Origin: Ornithinimicrobium sp. CNJ-824
Lineage (GTDB): Bacteria; Actinomycetota; Actinomycetes; Actinomycetales; Dermatophilaceae
Direction of reading: 5' to 3'
NCBI RefSeq assembly: GCF_001942405.1
Contig: NZ_MKKA01000004.1
Location: forward strand, 32,194-96,193
DNA length: 64,000 nucleotides
The notes below the pieces were generated by a model, which was given only the letters and a program-made list of their open reading frames with translations, made no database searches and was not told where the DNA came from. The first letter of the stretch is position 1; every line of letters starts with the position of its first letter. Positions 57,034 to 64,000 of this stretch are shown here, in pieces. Position numbers and translations under genes: made by a program.

Positions 57034-57692
57034 GTGACCGACCCGACCGCTCCGCCCCGGGGCACGGTCGACCCGTCCACGGGACGGCGCGAGCTGAACA
57101 AGGTCCGCACCCGCGAGGCCGTGGCCGGCTCCCTCCAGGCGCTCCTGCGCCGCCACCCGGTGGCGGAGATCACCGTCGACCAGGTGGCCGAGGGTGCGGG
57201 GATCTCCCGCCGCACCTTCTTCAACTACTACGCCGGGCTCCCTGCCGTCCTGGTCGAGGTCTTCTCCGGGCACGCCGAGCAGATGGTGGCCCGGGTCGAC
57301 ACCGCGCTGCTGGCGCGGGACCCGCTGCAGGCCCTGCGCCGCCTGGTCGCCGCAGGAGGTGTCGACCCCGACTTCCTGGCTGGATGGTCGCGCTTAACGC
57401 GCACGGACCCGCCGGGGGCGACCCCACCCTCGAACGGGCCGTCTGGACCGAGCTCGGCGCCTGGTTCGAGACCCGCCTCCGGGACCTGTTCCCGGAGGGC
57501 ACCGACCCCCTCTACCTCACCACGCTGGCCGCCAGCGTCATGCACGCCTTCGCCGCGGCGGAGCAGGAGTGGCTCGCGGGGCCGACCCGTCCCGCGAGCC
57601 TGACCCCCCAGGACCTGTCCGCCTTCGGCGAGCATCTCGACCGCGCCCTGGGCCACCTGGCCCGCGGGTGGCGGCCAACCTCTCGCAGCTGA
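57034..57692 (+). CDS. TetR family regulator (one apparent frameshift)
   Basis: About 219 residues when corrected. HTH domain: RTREAVAGSLQALLRRHPVAEITVDQVAEGAGISRRTFFNYYAG. The frame shifts near 57383 (CTGGCTGGATGGTC, one base missing) before VALNAHGPAGGDPTLERAVW. GTG 57034 lies 6 nt after TATCCT and is likely leaderless; a longer ATG at 56983 would include the operator. It precedes an exporter gene by 18 nt and likely represses both. Confidence 0.85.
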
Positions 57693-57710
57693 CCCGAAAG
57701 GACCACGACC

Positions 57711-60596
57711 GTGGCCGTCCTCCTCAACCGTCTTGGCCGCTGGTGCGCACGTCACCGGTGGGGCGTCGTCGCCGCCTGGGTCGCCATCCTGGCGATCGTC
57801 GCCACCGGAGCCCTGGCGCTGATGAAGCCCCTGACCAACGACATCTCCATCCCGGGCAGCCGGTTCGAGACCGTGCTCGACACGCTGCGCGAGGAGATCC
57901 CCGAGGCCTCCGGCACGACCGGCACCGTCGTCTTCACCACCAACGAGCCGTTCACCGACGAGCAGCGCGCGTCCGTCGCCGACGTGGTCGAGCAGTGGAA
58001 CGCCATGCCCGACGTCGAGGCGGTCGACCCCTTCGAGAGCCAGGCCCAGCTGGACGCCACGGCCGAGGACCTGGCCGAGGGTCGCACCCAGCTCGAGGAG
58101 GGTCGCGCCGAGCTCGAGCAGGGCGAGGCCGACCTCGCGGACGCCCGCGAGCAGGTCGAGACCGGTCGCGAGGAGCTGGAGACCGGCACGGCCCAGCTCG
58201 AGGACAGCCGCACCGAGCTGGAGGCCGGCCGGGCGGAGCTGGAGTCCGGGCAGGCCGAGCTCGACGCCCAGGCCCAGCAGCTGGACGCTGCCCAGGCCGA
58301 GCTCGACGCCCGCAGCGCCGAGCTGGAGGCCGGCGTGGCCGCCGGGGTCGTCCCCCCGGCGCAGGCGGAGGCCGCGCGCGCCGAGATCGCCGCCGGCCAG
58401 GCACAGATCGACGACGGCCGCCAGCAGCTGGTCGCGGGTCAGCAGCAGCTCGACGCCGGGCTGGCCGAGCTGGAGGCAGGGGAGGCGCAGCTGGCCGCCG
58501 GCGAGGCCGAGCTGGAGGCCGCCCGGGAGCAGCTGGCCGAGGCCGAGCAGCAGATCGTTGACGGCGAGGCGGAGCTCGTGGAGGGCCGGGCCGAGCTGGC
58601 CGACGCCCAGGCCCAGCTCGAGGCCGGCGAGCGCATGGCCGCCCTCACGGACGGGCTGCGCGTCGTCAACGAGGAGGGCACCGTGGCGATGACCCAGGTG
58701 TCCGTGACCGGCAGCAACGCCCAGGCCATCACCCCCGAGGTCGCCGACGAGATCCAGCGCATCGGCGACGCGATCGAGGACGGCAGCGGGGTGGAGGTGG
58801 ACTTCTCCGCCGAGTTCGCGCTGGACCTCAACAGCATCTTCGGGCCAGGCGAGGCCGTCGGCCTGGCCGTCGCCGGCCTGGTGCTCGTCGTCATGCTGGG
58901 CAGCCTGGTCGCGGCCGGCCTGCCCATCCTCATGGCGCTCGTGGGGGTGGGTGTCGGTGTCGCCGGGTCGCTGGCTCTCTCCCCCGTCATCGAGATGCAG
59001 TCGATCACCCCGGTCCTGGCGCTCATGCTGGGCCTGGCCGTGGGCATCGACTACTCCCTGTTCCTCATCAACCGGCACCGCCAGCAGCTGCGGCACGGCA
59101 TGCCGGTCCAGGAGTCCATCGCCCTGGCGGTCGGCACCTCCGGCAACGCCGTCACCTTCGCCGGCCTGACGGTCATCATCGCGCTGTCGGCCCTGGTGCT
59201 GACCGGTATGCCGTTCCTGGGCACCATGGGGCTGGTCGCCGCCGCGACGGTGGCCCTGGCCGTCCTGGTCGCCATCACCCTGACCCCGGCGCTGCTGTCC
59301 GTCATGGGCCTGCGGGTGCTGCCGAGGAAGGAGCGCGCCGCGATCGCCGCCGGCGACCACCACCTCGCCGACGCCGACGACGCCCGGGAGGCCGACACCA
59401 CCCGCGGCTGGGCCGCGGTCGTCCAGCGCCGACCCTGGCTGGCCATCCTGGGCGTCGTCGCGATCGTGGCGGCCCTGGGCTACCCCACCGGCCAGCTGCG
59501 GCTCGGCCTGCCGGACAGCAGCTCCGAGCCGCTGGGCTCCACCGCCTACACCACCTACGACACCGTCCGCAGCGAGTTCGGCGCCGGCGCGACCGGCCCC
59601 ATCCTGGCCGTCGCCGAGCTGGACGACCCCGTCGCGGACGGCGAGGTCGCGCTGATGAACGCCCAGGCCGACATCGCCGAGGACCTGGCCGCCGTCGAGG
59701 GTGTCGAGCGGGTGCTGCCCGCCGGCGTCAACGACGACCGCGACGTGCTGGCCTTCCAGCTGCAGCCGGCCGGCGGCCCCACCGAGGAGTCCACGGTGGC
59801 CCTGGTCGACCGGCTCGACGCCGACCTGGCCGCCCTCGGCCAGGAGCACGGCGCCAGCATCGACATCACCGGCCAGACGGTGGCGAACATCGACATCTCG
59901 GAGCAGCTCGCCGAGGCCCTGCCGGTGTACCTGCTCGTCGTCGTGGGGCTGTCCCTGCTGCTCATGATGCTGGTGTTCCGGTCCATCTGGGTGCCCCTGC
60001 TGGCCACCGCCGGCTTCCTGCTGTCGATCGTGGCCGCCTTCGGCGCGGTCGTGGCGGTCTACCAGCTGGGCCACCTGGGCGCGGTCTTCGGGGTCCACGA
60101 GCCGGGGCCGGTGCTGTCCTTCCTGCCGATCCTGCTCATCGGCATCCTCTTCGGGCTGGCGATGGACTACCAGGTCTTCCTGGTCTCGGCCATGCGCGAG
60201 GAGCACGTGCACGGGCGGGACGCGCGGACGGCCGTCGTGACCGGGTTCAACCACAGCGCCCGGGTCGTCACGGCGGCGGCGATCATCATGATCTCGGTCT
60301 TCGCCGGCTTCGTGTGGGCGCACCTGACGATGGTCCGGCCGATCGGGCTGGGCCTGGCGCTCGGCGTGCTCGTCGACGCCTTCCTGGTGCGGATGACGCT
60401 CACCCCGGCGGTGCTCTCGCTGCTCGGCGAGCGTGCCTGGTGGTTCCCGCGGCGGCTGGACCGGATCCTGCCGGACGTCGACGTGGAGGGCGCCCAGCTG
60501 GAGCGGTCGCTGGGGACGTCGGCCGGGGGGTCGGTGGCGCCGACCCAGGAGCCGGGAGCCCGGGATCAGGCGCCGGTGGGCTCGCCCAGCCGCTGA
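57711..60596 (+). CDS. MMPL/RND family exporter with a long repeat-rich extracytoplasmic coiled coil
   Basis: 961-residue RND-type transporter. TM1 at about residues 18-38. The first external loop is expanded by a region of about 195 residues (111-306) made of heptads such as LEEGRAE, LEQGEAD, LEAGRAE, LESGQAE. TM2-6 then follow (VGLAVAGLVLVVMLGSL to LAVLVAITLTPALLSVMGL) with the polar DYSLFLINRHR motif. A second half has TM7-12 with AMDYQVFLVSAMREEH. Export of lipids, drugs or peptides is likely. GTG 57711 has AAAGGA. It overlaps the convergent gene by 31 nt. Confidence 0.9.
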   Translation: MAVLLNRLGRWCARHRWGVVAAWVAILAIVATGALALMKPLTNDISIPGSRFETVLDTLREEIPEASGTTGTVVFTTNEPFTDEQRASVADVVEQWNAMPDVEAVDPFESQAQLDATAEDLAEGRTQLEEGRAELEQGEADLADAREQVETGREELETGTAQLEDSRTELEAGRAELESGQAELDAQAQQLDAAQAELDARSAELEAGVAAGVVPPAQAEAARAEIAAGQAQIDDGRQQLVAGQQQLDAGLAELEAGEAQLAAGEAELEAAREQLAEAEQQIVDGEAELVEGRAELADAQAQLEAGERMAALTDGLRVVNEEGTVAMTQVSVTGSNAQAITPEVADEIQRIGDAIEDGSGVEVDFSAEFALDLNSIFGPGEAVGLAVAGLVLVVMLGSLVAAGLPILMALVGVGVGVAGSLALSPVIEMQSITPVLALMLGLAVGIDYSLFLINRHRQQLRHGMPVQESIALAVGTSGNAVTFAGLTVIIALSALVLTGMPFLGTMGLVAAATVALAVLVAITLTPALLSVMGLRVLPRKERAAIAAGDHHLADADDAREADTTRGWAAVVQRRPWLAILGVVAIVAALGYPTGQLRLGLPDSSSEPLGSTAYTTYDTVRSEFGAGATGPILAVAELDDPVADGEVALMNAQADIAEDLAAVEGVERVLPAGVNDDRDVLAFQLQPAGGPTEESTVALVDRLDADLAALGQEHGASIDITGQTVANIDISEQLAEALPVYLLVVVGLSLLLMMLVFRSIWVPLLATAGFLLSIVAAFGAVVAVYQLGHLGAVFGVHEPGPVLSFLPILLIGILFGLAMDYQVFLVSAMREEHVHGRDARTAVVTGFNHSARVVTAAAIIMISVFAGFVWAHLTMVRPIGLGLALGVLVDAFLVRMTLTPAVLSLLGERAWWFPRRLDRILPDVDVEGAQLERSLGTSAGGSVAPTQEPGARDQAPVGSPSR

Positions 60597-61492
60597 CCCG
60601 CGGCCCGGGACAGCGCCCGGGCGCCGGCCCGCGCCGCCCCGTCGCCCTCGGTGACCTGGACGGCCAGCCGGCGCCCGTCCGCGCGCCAGACGACCAGGCC
60701 GGGGCCGCCGTCGACGACGTAGGAGGTGCGGTCGGGCAGCGGCCGCAGCCCGATCCCGCCCCAGGCCATGGGGTCCAGGTCCTTCACCTCGACGCCCAGG
60801 ACGTCCTCGGCGGGCACCCGGAGGAGCCGCACCGGGAGCACGCGCGAGCCGATCAGCAGGCCGTCGGCGTCCACGACCACACGCACGCGCGACCAGGCCA
60901 GCGCCAGGCCCCCTGCCACGAGGCCGAACACCAGCACCCCCAGCGCCAGCACCACGCCCTCCCCCATGAGCAGGACCACGGCCGCGGTCACGACGAAGAC
61001 CCCCAGCAGCCCCAGGCCCTGCGCACGCAGCGTCCCGGAGGACACGTCGGTGGCCCACTCCTCGACCGGCGCCACCGCCCGCCCCCGCACGGCCGGAACC
61101 CGGGCCCGCTCCGGCACGCGTTCCAGCAGCTGGGCCCGGGGCCGGGACCGCCGGCCGTGCAGCCGGTGGCCCGCCCAGCCGGCCAGGAGGGCGACCACTG
61201 CCACGGCGGTCCACCGCAGCCCCGGCGCGGCGGCGCCGACCAGCGCGACGGCATACCCGCCCCAGCCCACGGCGGCGGACGCGGCCAGCCCCCACCGGCC
61301 CCACCCCGCGGGGACCACCCGGCTCAGCAGCGCCACCCCGGCGGCCGCCAGGGCGGCCAGCACCGTCGCGGTCAGCGCGGTCTGCAGGAGGGAACCGTCG
61401 ACGCCGGACCCGGGACGCGCGGCGCGGGGCAGGGTCAGCAGGAGCAGGGCCAGCGGCAGCATGGCCCACAGGCCGGCCAGGACGCGGCGCAC
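60566..61492 (-). CDS. Hypothetical membrane protein
   Basis: 308 residues. N-terminal part has four hydrophobic segments, then a basic loop HRLHGRRSRPRAQ, two more helices (LLGVFVVTAAVVLLMGEGVVLALGVLVFGLVAGGLAL) and a soluble C-terminal domain with VVVDADGLLIGSRVLPVRLLRVPAEDVLGVEV, reminiscent of DUF3093-like domains. Function unknown. GTG 61492. Confidence 0.8.
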   Translation of the reverse strand: MRRVLAGLWAMLPLALLLLTLPRAARPGSGVDGSLLQTALTATVLAALAAAGVALLSRVVPAGWGRWGLAASAAVGWGGYAVALVGAAAPGLRWTAVAVVALLAGWAGHRLHGRRSRPRAQLLERVPERARVPAVRGRAVAPVEEWATDVSSGTLRAQGLGLLGVFVVTAAVVLLMGEGVVLALGVLVFGLVAGGLALAWSRVRVVVDADGLLIGSRVLPVRLLRVPAEDVLGVEVKDLDPMAWGGIGLRPLPDRTSYVVDGGPGLVVWRADGRRLAVQVTEGDGAARAGARALSRAAGQRLGEPTGA

Positions 61493-61564
61493 GCGGGCTC
61501 CTCTCGGGAGGGGTCAGGACCGCTCCAGGGTATGCCGGGCCCCCTGCACTAGGTTGGGGGCGTC

Positions 61565-63124
61565 ATGACGACCCCCGCCAGCCCCCAGCCCGAGGACACC
61601 CTCGGCCACGTCGTCCACACCGCCCAGCAGATCGCGGCCACCGACGTCGAGGACGTGCGGCACGCGATGCGCACCGCCCTGGCGGGTGCCCGGCACCTGA
61701 CCGGGGCGCGGGCGGCCGTCCTGACCGTCGAGGACGAGGAGCACCCCGGCTGGGTCGCCCACGTCCTGACCGACGGGGTGGCCCCGGACGACCCGGTCGT
61801 GGAGGCCCTGACCTCCTCCACGGTCCACGACGGCCCGGAGGCGGTGCTGGGCACGCCCGTCGTCGTCGGGGGCCAACGGTTCGGGACCCTGCACGTCGTG
61901 GGGGCGAGTCGTCCGGACGACGCGGCCGTGCCCAGCTGCCTGCGGCTGGTCGCCACCGTCCTGGGGCTGCGGCTGGGCAAGGAGCGCCAGCGCCGGGTCG
62001 CCGGGCTGTACGAGGGGGTGGCAGCCTCCCTGTGGGCCATCGACCGCACCATCGTGGAGTCGGTGGACCTCGAGGTCGCCCTGCCGCTGCTGACCGACCG
62101 TGCCCGCGAGCTCACCGGGGCGCGCGCGGTGGCCCTGGTCGGCACCCGGCCCGACGGCGAGCTGCGGGTGCTGGCGGCCTCCGGTCCGGAGGCGGGGGCC
62201 GCGCTGGCCGAGCTGGGGCCCGACCTGCGCGAGGTCATGGCCGACGGGTCGCCGCACCACTGGACGACCACGCGCGACCCGGTGTCGCTGGCGGCCACCG
62301 CCACGCCGCGGACGGGGGACGCGGCCGCCGACGCCGAGGCGCGCAGCAGCACCAGCCTGGTGCCGCTGGACACCCGGGCGGGACTGCCGACGGTCCTCGT
62401 GGTCCACCGGTGGTCGCCGTCGCCCGGCGTCTCCGCCCGGCAGGTGCGGGACGTCATCAGCGCCCTGGCCCTGCACGCCACGCTGGTCCTGGACCGGGAG
62501 CACGGGGAGCGCGACCACGACCTGGTCACCCTCCTGCAGGACCGCGACCGGATCGCCCGCGACCTGCACGACCTGGTCATCCAGCGTCTCTTCGCGGTGG
62601 GCCTGACCCTGCAGGGCGCGGCGCGGCACAGCGAGGACGGCGAGCTCGTCGAACGGCTCGGCGGGGCCGTCGCCGAGCTGGACCAGACGATCCGCGACAT
62701 CCGGGCCACGATCTTCGAGCTGCGCCACCACCCGGGGGCGGGCAGCTTCCGGGCCGACCTGCGCCAGCTGGTGGAGTCCTACGCCTCCACGCTGGGCTTC
62801 GCACCGGTGGTCCACCTGCGGGGACCGCTGGACTCGGTGGCCGACGAGGAGGTGCACACCCAGGTGCTGATGGTCGTGCGGGAGGCGCTGTCCAACGTGG
62901 CCCGGCACGCCCGGGCCACCTCGGTCGTGGTCACCGCAGAGGTGGTCGACGACCCGTCGGCCCTGCGCCTGGTCGTGCGGGACGACGGCGTCGGCATCGG
63001 GCCGGAGGTGGCCGAGTCCGGGCTGGGCAACGTGCGCGCCCGGGCCACGGACCGCGGAGGCACCGTGGAGCTGCGTCGGGTCCGCCCCCACGGCACCGAG
63101 CTCATCTGGTCGGTGCCCCTGTAG
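61565..63124 (+). CDS. GAF-domain sensor histidine kinase, DevS/DosS-like
   Basis: 519-residue cytosolic kinase with two GAF-like domains (about residues 20-145 and 165-310), a HisKA_3 region with His335 in RIARDLHDLVIQRLFAVGL and an ATPase domain (REALSNVARHAR, VVRDDGVGIGPE, GLGNVRARATDRGG). No membrane segment. ATG 61565 follows TAGGTT by 9 nt. No response regulator is present in the visible part. Related proteins sense redox or gases through heme; no heme ligand can be confirmed here. Confidence 0.9.
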   Translation: MTTPASPQPEDTLGHVVHTAQQIAATDVEDVRHAMRTALAGARHLTGARAAVLTVEDEEHPGWVAHVLTDGVAPDDPVVEALTSSTVHDGPEAVLGTPVVVGGQRFGTLHVVGASRPDDAAVPSCLRLVATVLGLRLGKERQRRVAGLYEGVAASLWAIDRTIVESVDLEVALPLLTDRARELTGARAVALVGTRPDGELRVLAASGPEAGAALAELGPDLREVMADGSPHHWTTTRDPVSLAATATPRTGDAAADAEARSSTSLVPLDTRAGLPTVLVVHRWSPSPGVSARQVRDVISALALHATLVLDREHGERDHDLVTLLQDRDRIARDLHDLVIQRLFAVGLTLQGAARHSEDGELVERLGGAVAELDQTIRDIRATIFELRHHPGAGSFRADLRQLVESYASTLGFAPVVHLRGPLDSVADEEVHTQVLMVVREALSNVARHARATSVVVTAEVVDDPSALRLVVRDDGVGIGPEVAESGLGNVRARATDRGGTVELRRVRPHGTELIWSVPL

Positions 63125-63157
63125 GACCGCCGCCGGGGAGGACCGGAGGATGCTGCC

Positions 63158-63982
63158 TCAGAGGACCATGACGGGGCAGGTCGCGTCCTCGACCACGGCG
63201 CACGCACGCGGACCGCGGGGAAGGACCAGGATCTCGGCCCGCCCGGCCAGGTCCAGAAGGGTGGAGACGGGGTGGCGGTCGGTCACGAGCGGGCGCAGCT
63301 GGACGGTCGGGTATGCCGCCCGCCAGCGCTCCAGCAGACCGTCCAGCTGCTCGGCGGCGCGGTGGGCGTACTCGTCCCACACCTGCACGATGGACCGGCC
63401 CTCGGCCGCGACCGTGGACGGGACGCGCCAGTGCAGGACGGCCACGAGGGGACGCCCGGTGCGGTGCGCCCGGGACATCGCCACCCCGAGCACCTCCTCG
63501 GGCTGCGTGGCACGGTGCGCGGTCAGCGGCTCCGCCGGGCGTCCGGCGGCCCAGCCCGCGTCGGGTGAGACGTCGACCACCACCGGGGAGTCGGCGGACG
63601 GGGGCGCCCAGGCGTCCGGCCCCTGACCCGCCGGGACGACGACCGTGACGGGTCCGTCGTCGTGGACGAGCCGGCGGGCGGTGGACCCCAGGCTCAGCCC
63701 GGCGAACCCGCCGGCGCCGCGCCGACCGACGACCAGCAGGCCCGGACCCTCCCCGGCGGGTCCTTCGCCCTGCTCCTGCCCCTGCCCGCCGGCCGGGCGG
63801 CTGCGCTCGAGCACGGCCCGCAGGGCGGGGGCTGCGGCCCCCTCCCCTCCGTGGGTGGCCGGGGTCGGTCGCCCCCCGGACGCGGACTTGCTCCGCGGTC
63901 GCCAGGCGACCGCGGAGGCGGAGGAGGCCGACCCGTCCACGCCCACCAGCACCGGACCCAGGGCCCGAACCGTGGCGCTCAC
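63158..63982 (-). CDS. Universal stress protein, two domains, the first shortened
   Basis: 274-residue UspA family protein. First domain starts VLVGVDGSASSASAVAW and ends with the ATP-loop GRRGAGGFAGLSLGSTARRLVHDDGPVTVVVP, but only about 65 residues separate these instead of about 95, with a low-complexity GQGQEQGEGP stretch. The second domain (VVVDVSPDAG to RAEILVLPRGPRACAVVEDATCPVMVL) lacks a good ATP loop. GTG 63982. It is convergent with the kinase, and these gene types are often co-regulated in hypoxia or dormancy. Confidence 0.85.
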   Translation of the reverse strand: MSATVRALGPVLVGVDGSASSASAVAWRPRSKSASGGRPTPATHGGEGAAAPALRAVLERSRPAGGQGQEQGEGPAGEGPGLLVVGRRGAGGFAGLSLGSTARRLVHDDGPVTVVVPAGQGPDAWAPPSADSPVVVDVSPDAGWAAGRPAEPLTAHRATQPEEVLGVAMSRAHRTGRPLVAVLHWRVPSTVAAEGRSIVQVWDEYAHRAAEQLDGLLERWRAAYPTVQLRPLVTDRHPVSTLLDLAGRAEILVLPRGPRACAVVEDATCPVMVL

Positions 63983-64000
63983 GACCCGACCCCGGATCTC

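Noticed and set aside
57228..61469. A 1413-codon open frame on the minus strand opposite the MMPL gene, and similar long antisense frames elsewhere
   Set aside because: They are by-products of high G+C codon use; composition is Arg/Gly/Ala/His-rich without domains, and the opposite frames encode clear families.

Overview
The window is about 72% G+C with GTG starts, 4-nt ATGA/GTGA gene overlaps and actinobacterial marker genes: a tRNA-Trp/secE/nusG/rplKA block, an rplJL-rpoB block, an rpmG-hadAB-murB block and a htdX-fabG4-fadA fatty-acid block. This points to a chromosomal segment of a high-GC actinobacterium, most likely order Micrococcales near Ornithinimicrobium/Intrasporangiaceae. The genus is inference. 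I see no prophage, insertion sequence, CRISPR array or rRNA.

Layout. 1-2.5 kb: rpoB start, rplL, rplJ with a leader RNA. 2.5-6 kb: P1-type peptidase, MFS transporter and a RelA/SpoT-domain alarmone synthetase. 6-8.9 kb: rplA, rplK, nusG, secE, tRNA-Trp. 8.9-12.8 kb: aminotransferase, argG, adenosine deaminase. 12.8-15.4 kb: murB, two hydroxyacyl dehydratase subunits, rpmG, tRNA-Met, tRNA-Thr. 15.5-22 kb: a fatty-acid module (MaoC dehydratase, FabG4-type reductase, thiolase, TetR regulator, acyl-CoA oxidase-like enzyme). 22-29.2 kb: ornithine aminotransferase, MFS, DUF4389 protein, YajQ, tRNA-Tyr, an ECF sigma factor with a membrane partner. 29.2-40.7 kb: htpX and a respiratory complex I cluster of nuoA-B-C and nuoH to nuoN in which nuoD-E-F-G are absent and replaced by three unrelated small genes. 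40.8-43.5 kb: a tmsA/tmsB pair for 10-methyl branched fatty acids. 43.7-47.4 kb: a methionine ABC importer with a leader peptide and a decayed second metQ. 47.4-52.5 kb: P450, a putative protein-deglycation operon, a DksA-like protein and a LysR regulator. 52.6-57 kb: 2-oxoacid:ferredoxin oxidoreductase korAB and rarD. 57-64 kb: TetR regulator with an MMPL exporter, a membrane protein, a histidine kinase and a universal stress protein.

Twelve genes, including essential ones such as rplJ and argG, carry one or two apparent single-base frameshifts, almost all a missing G or C in a short G/C run. I read these as consensus errors in the assembly rather than biology and annotate the genes as intact in the organism unless there is independent evidence of decay (second metQ).

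Several genes start 6-7 nt after a TANNNT -10 box, which suggests leaderless mRNAs. Observations most worth following up are the complex I cluster without DEFG, the leaderless leader peptide plus C-rich tract before metNIQ, the operator-like 31-bp element shared by argG and rocD, and an over-frequent GGTATGCC octamer.
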